Source of the DNA: Rhizobium phaseoli | GTDB lineage: Bacteria > Pseudomonadota > Alphaproteobacteria > Rhizobiales > Rhizobiaceae | Direction of reading: 5' to 3' | DNA length: 64,000 bases | Assembly: GCF_010668805.1 (NCBI RefSeq) | Contig: NZ_WUFT01000019.1 | Coordinates: 1-64,000, forward strand | Shown here: positions 44,397 to 51,767 of the stretch, in pieces | How positions within the stretch are numbered: the first letter of the stretch is position 1 | Layout: each line of letters starts with the position of its first letter | Notes under the pieces: model-generated | What the model was told of the DNA's origin: nothing | The model's input: the letters and a program-made list of their open reading frames with translations, nothing else | Databases searched by the model: none | Position numbers and translations under genes: made by a program

Positions 44397-44882
44397 ATGC
44401 AGATCTGCAAAGAGTGCGGGCAACAAAAACCGGATAACGAGGTTCAACTCGGGATCTGCGACAACTGCTTCAACTACGGAGCTCGGTCGGACGGAACGCG
44501 GCGTTCAAGTGGCGGCAGCAGCCGCGGTCAAACGCAAAACTCGGATGTAATCCTGACAACCTCGATTGATGTGCCAAATCGGCAAGTCGATCGGGTGATC
44601 TCAATAATCGCTTCAGAGGCAGCCCTCGGGATGAACATCTTCCGAGATATTGCGAATAGCTTTCGAGATCTGGTCGGCGGCCGGGCGGACTCGTCACAAA
44701 AAGCATTGAAAGAAGCGCGCCTGGCCTGTCTAGACGAGCTCCGGCGGGAGGCCGCCGCTTTGGGAGCAGATGCGGTGATTGCCGTCGATCTAGACTACAA
44801 TCAGCTATCCACATCTGGCAGCGGCGGCGGCATCCTATTCGTGGCCGCAAGCGGCACCGCCGTTAAGCTGGCGCCACTCTAG
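44397..44882 (+). CDS. YbjQ/UPF0145-family protein with N-terminal zinc ribbon, moron
   Basis: 161 residues. The start MQICKECGQQKPDNEVQLGIC... has two CxxC pairs forming a zinc ribbon. The rest matches the YbjQ fold (ILTTSIDVPNRQVDRVISIIASEA; AAALGADAVIAVDLDYNQL). The fold assembles into pentamers; function is unclear. The gene is inverted relative to the late operon and separates the tape measure from its chaperone genes, with four bases overlapping the chaperone stop. Confidence 0.8.
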   Translation: MQICKECGQQKPDNEVQLGICDNCFNYGARSDGTRRSSGGSSRGQTQNSDVILTTSIDVPNRQVDRVISIIASEAALGMNIFRDIANSFRDLVGGRADSSQKALKEARLACLDELRREAAALGADAVIAVDLDYNQLSTSGSGGGILFVAASGTAVKLAPL

Positions 44883-45067
44883 CCATACTTCGCGACCAAT
44901 GCCGCCAATTCATCCGCGCTCGGAGCCGCGGCTGGTTCTTCTGCGCCCTGCGCTTCGTTGTGGCCGTTGATAGCCTCGAAGAATTCCGTCAGCGTCGCAG
45001 ACCAGAAATCGGCAGGCCGCCAGCCGAGCCCGCCAAGACCGATCCGCATCCATTGGCGGAAAGGCAT
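44879..45067 (-). CDS. Tail assembly chaperone, downstream (T) segment
   Basis: As a separate ORF it has 62 residues (MPFRQWMRIGLGGLGWRPADFW... ADELAALVAKYG), a pattern of small tail-assembly chaperone proteins (rcc01693-like, GTA and phages). The same frame remains open upstream to at least 45115 and can be reached by a -1 shift from the preceding gene. The ATG at 45067 may therefore be internal to a longer frameshift product. Confidence 0.8.
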   Translation of the reverse strand: MPFRQWMRIGLGGLGWRPADFWSATLTEFFEAINGHNEAQGAEEPAAAPSADELAALVAKYG

Positions 45068-45087
45068 CTCTTCGTCTCGCTTGTGGT

Positions 45088-45450
45088 CTACGCCGTCTCG
45101 CCGACGGCTTCCGCGTTTCCCTCGTCACCATCGAAGTGATGTGCCAGGATCACCGAGAATGCCGCCGCGCAATCCGGGAAATGCTTCAGCTTGATTTTGG
45201 TAATAGCCTCGAGCGCGTTGCCCTTGACCGTCAGAAGCTCAATGCCGGCGAGCGTAGCCGCGGCCTCAACGCCTGACAGCCGCATAAACAGATCGTTCAG
45301 CGACTTGCATTGCAACCGGGTGGACACGGCCGACAGACGACCCATCTCAGCGGCAAGCACGAGCTCGACGCCGTCGATGACGAGGCGCGCTTCGCCGCGC
45401 GCCTCATTGACTGCATGCTTGTAGGTGGTTTCAACTGCTGTGGCAGCCAT
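45088..45450 (-). CDS. Tail assembly chaperone (TAC_11-like, lambda G position)
   Basis: 120 residues (ARGEARLVIDGVELVLAAEMGRL, then AGIELLTVKGNALEAITKIKLKHFP) of the gene-transfer-agent/phage tail chaperone family. GAGGAG lies eight bases before ATG 45450. It binds the tape measure during tail assembly. A slippery heptamer near its 3' end would allow a -1 shift giving a 190-residue G-GT style product. Confidence 0.85.
   Translation of the reverse strand: MAATAVETTYKHAVNEARGEARLVIDGVELVLAAEMGRLSAVSTRLQCKSLNDLFMRLSGVEAAATLAGIELLTVKGNALEAITKIKLKHFPDCAAAFSVILAHHFDGDEGNAEAVGETA
45115..45121 (-). other. Predicted -1 ribosomal frameshift site (G GGA AAC)
   Basis: On the minus strand the sequence is GGGAAAC and the zero-frame codons are G|GGA|AAC, the X XXY YYZ arrangement. 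Nine codons later the zero frame stops at 45088-45090. After slipping back one base the frame reads without stops to 44879. This resembles the lambda G/GT site (GGGAAAG). Confidence 0.75.
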
Positions 45451-45473
45451 GGTTTTCTCCTCTTTCGCCATGA

Positions 45474-45908
45474 TTAGGGTTCGAGCGTGAACGTCAGAAC
45501 GTCAGCAGCAACGAATGTCGCGCTGAATTCCAGGTTCGGCTCGACGTCGCCGCTAAACGAGAAGTCGGTCACCATCCACGCGCCGGTATAGGTGCCGTCG
45601 CCAGGAACGATGACCTTGGCATTGAACGCCTCGGCCGCGCGCACGTGGTTCATGAAGATGTCAGATGCCGCGCTCGACACGAAGTTGCCGGAACCACTGA
45701 AGGTACGGTTCGAGATGCCTGGCCGGCTGGTCTTCTGGACTGGGCCGCCTGGATTGGTGCAGCTCGGGATCGTGGTATCGATCTCGGATGCGGACATGTT
45801 GAAGCTGCGGGTCTTGAGACCGCAAAGGTTCGTGAAAGTTTCCGTGGGGCTTCCGCCGTCGCCGATCTGAATCAGCAGGAGGCGGCCAAGCTGCTGGCCA
45901 TCTGCCAT
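45474..45908 (-). CDS. Major tail (tube) protein
   Basis: 144 residues, beta-rich (GLKTRSFNMSASEIDTTIPSC; SDIFMNHVRAAEAFNAKVIVPGDGTYTGAWMV). The TSRPGISNRTFSGSGNFVS segment is typical of the TP901-1/GTA-type tail tube family. Position before the chaperones and after the tail terminator agrees. ATG 45908 has GGAG nine bases upstream. Confidence 0.85.
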   Translation of the reverse strand: MADGQQLGRLLLIQIGDGGSPTETFTNLCGLKTRSFNMSASEIDTTIPSCTNPGGPVQKTSRPGISNRTFSGSGNFVSSAASDIFMNHVRAAEAFNAKVIVPGDGTYTGAWMVTDFSFSGDVEPNLEFSATFVAADVLTFTLEP

Positions 45909-45954
45909 GTGCAAGTCTCCAATTTGATGTGGTGGTGGGTGGCCGGCGCGAAAG

Positions 45955-46359
45955 CTACGGCTTTTCGGTGTTGGCCACGAATTCGATAACCGCGTGGCTG
46001 GTCAGCCCGTCAGAATCGCGGAAAGTCCGCGTCTGTCGGTGCATGATTGAAATCAGTCGATTGGTCGGCAGCGCGATCGGTGCCAGATGCAGGCTTTCGA
46101 CGACAGCGTCAGCAACCTGCTTTACTTCAGGAAATCCCGGCTTCGTCGACCAAGCATGAAGCGTCAGATAAACCTGTCCGCCGCTAACGCACGTTGCGTC
46201 GTCGCGAATGGTCTGCGCCTCACCTATGGTGACATAGGGATAGGTTACCGGAGACGGCGGCTGGTCGTACACCCTGCCCTGCACGAGCACAGTCAAAGGC
46301 GCATCCGCCTTCAGGCGGCCGACAAGGGCACCCTGTAATTCAAGTTCTGCGCTGGCCAT
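45955..46359 (-). CDS. DUF3168-family tail completion protein
   Basis: 134 residues. VYDQPPSPVTYPYVTIGEAQTI and LHAWSTKPGFPEVKQVADAVV are hallmarks of DUF3168, the tail terminator-like family. It caps the tail tube for head joining. The 3' end is 46 bases upstream of the tube gene. Confidence 0.88.
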   Translation of the reverse strand: MASAELELQGALVGRLKADAPLTVLVQGRVYDQPPSPVTYPYVTIGEAQTIRDDATCVSGGQVYLTLHAWSTKPGFPEVKQVADAVVESLHLAPIALPTNRLISIMHRQTRTFRDSDGLTSHAVIEFVANTEKP

Positions 46360-46362
46360 CGG

Positions 46363-46857
46363 CTATCCCTTCCCCATTGCCTCGCGCACCGCCCTGTTGA
46401 CGGCCGCGCGGATCTTGGCGGAAGCCTTCTTTTTGTACGCGCGCCAGGTAGGGAAGATGTAAGGTTGCGCAGCACTGCCGGGGTGCATCCCAGTGCCGCT
46501 TGCGGCCGCATTCTTCTTACCCAGGACCGTTCCGCCGCCCTTGACGGTGCTGTGCGGTGCGGTCCCGAACTCCAGAAAACGCCAAATGTATTCCGCGAAC
46601 ACGCCGGCGGCTGACGGATCCTTGGTCTGGGCAATGCCGACCTGCTGCTTATTGGGATTGTTGGCCAGGCGCTCGCCGCTGAAGCTCTCGCGGTATTCGA
46701 GTGTTGCGCCAGTCGGAGCGCGCTCGCGCATCAGTTCCGCGGCCTCTTCGGCAGCCTGTAGCTTCGCCTCAGCAGCATACTTCTCGACGTTCGGCGCCAA
46801 TTGATTCAGCCGGCGCATTAGCGCGTCGCGCCCTTTTAGCTTTGCCATCATCGCCAT
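46363..46857 (-). CDS. HK97 gp10-family head-tail joining protein
   Basis: 164 residues. The first half is helical (MAKLKGRDALMRRLNQLAPNVEKY; AAEEAAELMRERAP), with a middle AEYIWRFLEFGTAPH and a C-terminal QPYIFPTWRAYKKKASAKIR typical of gp10 proteins. ATG 46857 overlaps the previous stop (ATGA). Confidence 0.88.
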   Translation of the reverse strand: MAMMAKLKGRDALMRRLNQLAPNVEKYAAEAKLQAAEEAAELMRERAPTGATLEYRESFSGERLANNPNKQQVGIAQTKDPSAAGVFAEYIWRFLEFGTAPHSTVKGGGTVLGKKNAAASGTGMHPGSAAQPYIFPTWRAYKKKASAKIRAAVNRAVREAMGKG

Positions 46858-47213
46858 CAGGTCGCGACTCCCTGCGTGGCCATGATATCCAGCCAGGCGT
46901 TCTTGTTGTCTGGATCGACAGTCGCCGTGATATTGAACGATCGGCTCTGCTGCCGAGCATCGACAGCGCGCCACGCGGGGGACACCGCTCGCGCAGCAGT
47001 GCACGATCTGATCCGGATGATGAAGGGCTGAACACCGGTGAGCCTCGCCGCAAGTACCGGCTCACCGCCCTTGAGCGGAATAAGCTCGGCCGCTGCAGTA
47101 AACTTCGTTTCCCAGTCGCCAGACTGCTCATTCCCGAGGCCGTCATCGACGATCGCTCGGCGCTGGAAAAGTAGCTTTTCACGCAGTTTGCCTGCGCCGC
47201 ACGCATCGGTCAT
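46857..47213 (-). CDS. Head closure / head-tail adaptor protein
   Basis: 118 residues. CGAGKLREKLLFQRRAIVDDGLG and the NAWLDIMATQ end match the phage head-tail adaptor family (SPP1 gp16-like), a beta-barrel that closes the connector. The overlap with the gp10-like gene and the small gene upstream shows tight coupling. Confidence 0.82.
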   Translation of the reverse strand: MTDACGAGKLREKLLFQRRAIVDDGLGNEQSGDWETKFTAAAELIPLKGGEPVLAARLTGVQPFIIRIRSCTAARAVSPAWRAVDARQQSRSFNITATVDPDNKNAWLDIMATQGVAT

Positions 47214-47377
47214 TTGCTGTCGCCTTTCGGACGCTGGCACGCCACCGCCTTGCCGGCCGCTTTTGCGCCGATCGCGCAGGGTGTGGTTACAAGTGCAACC
47301 GTGTCGGCTTTGTAAGCGAGTGTGACGGCGGGCGTAGCCCGCCAATCATAGTCCCCCAGAAACCGAACCCACGGCAT
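47210..47377 (-). CDS. Small hypothetical head-region protein
   Basis: 55 residues (MPWVRFLGDYDWRATPAVTLAY...) with a C-terminal CQRPKGDSK. Its ATG overlaps the previous stop (TAATG) and its stop overlaps the adaptor start. The pattern of strict coupling supports translation. Short proteins of this type occur between decoration and adaptor genes in alphaproteobacterial phages. Confidence 0.6.
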   Translation of the reverse strand: MPWVRFLGDYDWRATPAVTLAYKADTVALVTTPCAIGAKAAGKAVACQRPKGDSK

Positions 47378-47787
47378 TAGAGCGCAACGCCTGGGTACTG
47401 GATCCCCATTGCAAGCACACTGGTCGACTTGGCGAGACCCAGAAGGCACACGTATTCACCAGAGCCTACGTCGGCCAGGGCACAGATGCCGCCTGGAGTA
47501 TCGGAAAGGTAGTAGGCGCTGCCGGCGACGAGCGTGCCGCCGATGGTGATGTCGCCAGACTTTTGGAACGCCACCGGCTGGCCGACGGATGCACCATTGA
47601 GGGCAATAGCCTTAGCCTGCCGTGCCTCCGCTGTGGCCGAGTTGCTGTCGGCGAGCATCCACCGGTTGGTGGTGGCGGCCAGATATATGGCCTTGCCTGC
47701 AGTGATGGTTTCGCCGGCGATGCCTGCGTCGCGCTCGGCATTGCTTGCTGCCAGGACGTTCGCTGGCGTGATAACGATGTCTGCCAT
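47377..47787 (-). CDS. Capsid decoration-like protein (DUF2190-type)
   Basis: 136 residues, beta-rich and Ala/Gly-rich (NAERDAGIAGETITAGKAIYL; GDITIGGTLVAGSAYYLSDTPGG; STSVLAMGIQYPG). This pattern of a small all-beta protein is typical of DUF2190-like head decoration or fibre proteins. It lies just downstream of the connector gene. Confidence 0.6.
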   Translation of the reverse strand: MADIVITPANVLAASNAERDAGIAGETITAGKAIYLAATTNRWMLADSNSATAEARQAKAIALNGASVGQPVAFQKSGDITIGGTLVAGSAYYLSDTPGGICALADVGSGEYVCLLGLAKSTSVLAMGIQYPGVAL

Positions 47788-47804
47788 GTAATTTCTCCTG
47801 CGGC

Positions 47805-48347
47805 CTACGCGCCGCGTCTATAATTGCAAAGCAGCGCGTCGAACGCAGACCAGCCGGGCAGCGCGTCGTTTTCGCGCTTCTCGTAGGCTTCAGCGATCCA
47901 AAGCAGCATTGCGTGTTTGATGGATGGCGGCAGGGCGACGTAGCCGACGACTGCTGTCAGCGTGATGCGCGACCCGTTGCGTGGCGCCGGCCACTGCTTG
48001 CCGTATGCCGGCACGATCGAAGCCTCGAGGCCATCAAGCCGCGGCTCGGTATCTCCCGCAACAACGATCGAGTCTGTGCCGTCTGTGGCCACATATGCAA
48101 TGGATGTGATCGACTGCACCGGCGCCACTGGAAGCCGCGCAAAGTCGCAGAAGTCGTCGCATTTCACTTCGACGGTCTGCGTCGCCAGAGGCGTGTTGCA
48201 ATACCGCTCAACGTAATCGCGGGCAGCAGAGATCAGAGTCTCGAAAAGCGCGTCGTCGTCATTATGGAGAACGACGCACTGCCGCTTCGCTTCCTCGACG
48301 GATATCGGCTCATCAGGCGCCTGCGTCACCTTCTGTGGAAACCACAT
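47805..48347 (-). CDS. Head-tail connector protein (HK97 gp6-like)
   Basis: 180 residues. The N-terminal helical region EPISVEEAKRQCVVLHNDDDALF ETLISAARDYVERYC matches the gp6-like connector family, followed by a beta part (SITSIAYVATDGT) and a C-terminal PPSIKHAMLLWIAEAYEKREN. It forms the ring below the portal. Overlaps the small gene upstream by 35 bases. Confidence 0.87.
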   Translation of the reverse strand: MWFPQKVTQAPDEPISVEEAKRQCVVLHNDDDALFETLISAARDYVERYCNTPLATQTVEVKCDDFCDFARLPVAPVQSITSIAYVATDGTDSIVVAGDTEPRLDGLEASIVPAYGKQWPAPRNGSRITLTAVVGYVALPPSIKHAMLLWIAEAYEKRENDALPGWSAFDALLCNYRRGA

Positions 48348-48513
48348 TCGCCTTGCCCTTCTTGGTCTTGATCGGCGCGGGTTCGGCGCCTGCCTTTTCA
48401 GCAAAGCCGGCCGCGATAAGGCGGTCTGCCTCGTCATCTTCGAATTCGTACTCGTCGCCAGGCGACAGGTTGAATTCTGGGCCGGACAGACCGGCGGTCA
48501 TTTTCAAAAGCAT
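48313..48513 (-). CDS. Small head-region protein
   Basis: 66 residues, acidic in the middle (LSPGDEYEFEDDEADRLIAAGFAEKAG) with a Lys-rich tail. Proteins of this shape are common between capsid and connector genes. GGAGG lies seven bases before ATG 48513. Function unknown; perhaps a capsid accessory protein. Confidence 0.6.
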   Translation of the reverse strand: MLLKMTAGLSGPEFNLSPGDEYEFEDDEADRLIAAGFAEKAGAEPAPIKTKKGKANVVSTEGDAGA

Positions 48514-48567
48514 GTCGCCTCCGGATTGGATGGCGGGCCAGCCCATGAGGGCCAGCCCGCTTGCCGA

Positions 48568-49833
48568 TTAGGCCTGCTTCAGGTGCTTGATGGCGGCCGT
48601 GTCGCCAAGCTCGCCGTCAAAACGGATGTACCCGGCCACGCCAAGATTCGGCCAGAACCGCTCGCGCATCACTCCGATAACCGGAGAGCCGACCTTGCGG
48701 ACAAAGTACTTGCCGAAGTCGCCAAACAGTACCGTCCTATTGCCGGTTGCGATGCTGGCAATTGCCTGGTTGATGGCATAGCGGTAACCGAGCAGTGAGC
48801 CTGGAACACCCTTGGTGACATCGCCCATCTGCCACAGATAGTTGCCCTGGCCGTCTTTGAGCTTGCGGATTGCCGCGAGCGTCAGGTCGTTGAACTGGAA
48901 ACCAACCTTCGGGGCCTGGCGGTACGCCGGATCGACGGAATGGACCAGATCGATCAACTCGTCGGAGGCGATGGCGACCGCCGAGGCCGCAGTCTTGCCA
49001 AGGGTCGATGCGGTCGCAACGCCGTTCGGTGCGGACGAACCTGTACCGACGGTGAGCTGCGAATTCGCGACGCGGCCCAGGCGTTCGCCCAGCAGGGCGC
49101 CGAGAAGCGTCTCCATATTGAAGATGCTATCCTGCGCGAGCTCAAACGAGAACTTCACGAATTTCGTGTCGTACACGTACGCATCGAGCTGCTTCTGGCC
49201 GAAGACAGCGTCAGCGGAACCGTCATCGGTGATGTCAGCTCCTTGGGTGTGAGCGTAACCCGTGCCGGATGTATCATCGATCGTCGGGAGCAGGATGGTG
49301 TTGCCGCCGGACGTGTTGATCTCGGTCGTCACACCAGAATCGTACATCGGCCCGAAGGCCTTCATCGACTTGATGATCTCATTCGCCAGCTCGGTCGGCA
49401 CAGTGTAGCCGCCGGCGGCGCCACTGGCAGACGACTGCGCACGGTACTCCTCACCCTGCTGGACGCCGGCCTTAAGCACTGCGCGCTCTTCGGGCTCCAG
49501 CGCACCCAGGTCTGCACCTGTGGCGATGTATTTGAAGAACACCGAGCGATAGCTCAACGGATCGCCGACGTCGGAGCCAGGTGCACGATCTTCGCTACCG
49601 GCGCCGGGTCGGCGCTCTTGGCGGCGCTGCTCAAAGCGCGCTTCGATTGCAGCAGTGCGCTCTTCGCGCTCAATCTGCTTTTCGATTTTGTCGAAGTCGC
49701 CCATGATTTTGTCGTGTCGGGCTTCGAGCTCCGCAGTGCGAGCTTCATCGGTGTTCTTCTTGATTTCGTCGAGGGCCTCGCGAGCCTGTGCAACAAGGCG
49801 GCCGCGCTGCTCCTGCATTTCCTTCAGGGACAT
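48568..49833 (-). CDS. Major capsid protein (HK97 fold)
   Basis: 421 residues. The first ~110 are charged and helical (the scaffold-like delta domain, KEMQEQRGRLVAQAREALDEIKKN), followed by GYTVPTELANEIIKSMKAFGP and NTSGGNTILLPTIDDTSGTG typical of HK97-type capsids. The delta domain should be removed by the adjacent protease. The end LGDTAAIKHLKQA is a usual A-domain tail. Confidence 0.93.
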   Translation of the reverse strand: MSLKEMQEQRGRLVAQAREALDEIKKNTDEARTAELEARHDKIMGDFDKIEKQIEREERTAAIEARFEQRRQERRPGAGSEDRAPGSDVGDPLSYRSVFFKYIATGADLGALEPEERAVLKAGVQQGEEYRAQSSASGAAGGYTVPTELANEIIKSMKAFGPMYDSGVTTEINTSGGNTILLPTIDDTSGTGYAHTQGADITDDGSADAVFGQKQLDAYVYDTKFVKFSFELAQDSIFNMETLLGALLGERLGRVANSQLTVGTGSSAPNGVATASTLGKTAASAVAIASDELIDLVHSVDPAYRQAPKVGFQFNDLTLAAIRKLKDGQGNYLWQMGDVTKGVPGSLLGYRYAINQAIASIATGNRTVLFGDFGKYFVRKVGSPVIGVMRERFWPNLGVAGYIRFDGELGDTAAIKHLKQA

Positions 49834-49911
49834 GCAATTCTCCAGATATGTATTTTTGGGTGGGTTGAATGGCAGGACGTTCGTCCGGCCCTCCGGCTGT
49901 CGGCCGGGTGA

Positions 49912-50514
49912 CTACGAGGCGTCCTGCCGGATGCCCCGAATTCGTTGTTCCATCGCGGCGCGTTTTTCGGCGACGCGACGGCGCGCGGCCGCGGCGTTTT
50001 GCGCGGCACCTTCGGCCCTGGCCGCCTCAAGCGAGCGAAGGCCTACGCTGGTGTCGGGATAGGCTGGGAAAGTCACGATCGAGATTTCGCTTATCTCAAC
50101 CTTTTCCAGGGTTCGGCTGGGCGGTTCCGTTGTATCGTCCCAGCTCTGCTTAACGGCTCTAAAGCCAAAACTCATGCCGTTGACATCGCGACGCTCGACA
50201 AGCGTGCCGACGTCTTTCCCGAGGGTAGTGTCAGGCAGATCAACCTCGAAGCGTAGTCCGACGTCATCCTCCCATAGGCGCAGCGTGCCGCTTGTCGTGC
50301 GGCCAAGCACGTTGTCGCTCTGATGGTTGAAGAGGCAGCGGACGTCGCCCTTGATCGTCTCGGAGAAAGCGCCCGGCGCGATCTGCTCGATGAAATAGTC
50401 TGCAATACCGGTTGGGGTATTGAACTTGGCCGCGTATCCGGCGAGCGTCTTCGCGCCAGTGTCGTCGGCGCGAAGCTCAATCTGTTGCGCGATGCGCTTC
50501 TCTGTGTCGGTCAT
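49912..50514 (-). CDS. HK97-family prohead protease (U35)
   Basis: 200 residues. Catalytic residues are visible as CLFNHQSDNVLGR (His) and RDVNGMSFGFRA (Ser), with EISIVTFPAYPDT after them. It removes the capsid scaffold domain during maturation. The C-terminal Arg/Ala-rich tail is shared with related phages. Start overlaps the portal stop by four bases. Confidence 0.93.
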   Translation of the reverse strand: MTDTEKRIAQQIELRADDTGAKTLAGYAAKFNTPTGIADYFIEQIAPGAFSETIKGDVRCLFNHQSDNVLGRTTSGTLRLWEDDVGLRFEVDLPDTTLGKDVGTLVERRDVNGMSFGFRAVKQSWDDTTEPPSRTLEKVEISEISIVTFPAYPDTSVGLRSLEAARAEGAAQNAAAARRRVAEKRAAMEQRIRGIRQDAS

Positions 50515-51767
50515 GCCGCAACGGCCTCATCATCGGTATTGTTGTCGTTGGCAGCCGCCGCAGCCGGTGAGGTGCCGAGCGGCACCGTCGCACCTTGAAT
50601 GTAGAGTCGGTCAGCTGGCCCGCCTTCAGCTGGCAGGTTTTCCAAGGCACGGATCTCGTCTGGCTTGCGGATGCCGTTTTGGATAGCAATTCCATAGCCT
50701 TCCATGCGGGTCTTAAAGTCGCCTCTAAGGAGACCATCGAGCGCATGCTCTATATATCGGCCGCTCGCGCGGCCAAAGAACTTCAGGTTCATCTCGTCCT
50801 CGAGCGCCTTCGCCCACTGGCCGATCAGGTGCTTGACCAGGTGCAGATCCTGCTGCTCGGCGTTACTGAACGTCGCGCGTGTAAGATCCTGCAGAAATAC
50901 TGGAGGCAGCTGCCATGCACGCGCGATCTCCTCGACCTGGAATCGGCGCGCCTCGATCATCTGACCCTTGGCAGGATCGATCCCGACGGGCGACAGTTTG
51001 TAGCCGGCCGGAATTGGGAAGATTGGCTCGTCCGCGTTCTTAGCTGCATCCACAGACCGCTTGATATCAGCCTGTGCGCGCTTCATCGCTTCGGCGCCGG
51101 CCGGCAGAGGCCCTTCCAATGCGAGCGGAGGGACGCCGCCACCGGCAAAGAAATTCGAACCGTAATCATTCATGGCCAGCGCAAGCTGGATTGCCTTAGA
51201 CGCCTTGTTTATCGGCCCATAGTGCCGAAGCCCGCAAGGCTTCAGCATGAATGGCACGTCAATCACATCGGCCGCGTCGTAGGTTTTACCTTCGAATTCG
51301 TAGGTGACCTTAAAGCCGACACGCTTGATGTTGGTTTTCGTCGGATCCATTGGCCATAGCGAGTCGATGCCCTGCGGAGTACGCTCGATGTAGGCCAATC
51401 CGCGGCCGCCGGTAAAAACCTGCTGCCAAAACCACTGCCAAAATTTGAACGCGCCGACCGTGTCGTTCGGGGCCGAGTTCACGACCATCTCGAGCCTGCC
51501 GCCAATACGCTCGCCGCTGCCCTTGCGGGTGCGGTAGGCGTGCCGCGGCAACGCCGCCAGGGTGCGGGACATGAATGCCACTGCAGCCATGACGGCCGGT
51601 ACGTTCAATGCATTGTCGATCGTGACTTGTGGCAGATTTGCGCTCTGCACGCCGAAGAACGCCAAAAAATTTTCGGCGCTCACCGGCACTGTCGGATTTT
51701 CAATACTCGCGCGCGTTTCCGGCGCTTTCACCGCGTCGTGGCGGGAAAACCAATGTTTGATAGCCAT
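50511..51767 (-). CDS. Portal protein (HK97 family)
   Basis: 418 residues. NVPAVMAAVAFMSRTLAALP at the start, then GRGLAYIERTPQGIDSLWPMDP and ARAWQLPPVFLQDLTRATFSN are hallmarks of HK97 portals. Twelve copies form the DNA entry ring of the capsid. It starts at the terminase stop. Confidence 0.93.
   Translation of the reverse strand: MAIKHWFSRHDAVKAPETRASIENPTVPVSAENFLAFFGVQSANLPQVTIDNALNVPAVMAAVAFMSRTLAALPRHAYRTRKGSGERIGGRLEMVVNSAPNDTVGAFKFWQWFWQQVFTGGRGLAYIERTPQGIDSLWPMDPTKTNIKRVGFKVTYEFEGKTYDAADVIDVPFMLKPCGLRHYGPINKASKAIQLALAMNDYGSNFFAGGGVPPLALEGPLPAGAEAMKRAQADIKRSVDAAKNADEPIFPIPAGYKLSPVGIDPAKGQMIEARRFQVEEIARAWQLPPVFLQDLTRATFSNAEQQDLHLVKHLIGQWAKALEDEMNLKFFGRASGRYIEHALDGLLRGDFKTRMEGYGIAIQNGIRKPDEIRALENLPAEGGPADRLYIQGATVPLGTSPAAAAANDNNTDDEAVAA

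Noticed and set aside
48940..49911. Plus-strand frame opposite the major capsid gene
   Set aside because: Antisense shadow of an unmistakable HK97 capsid gene.
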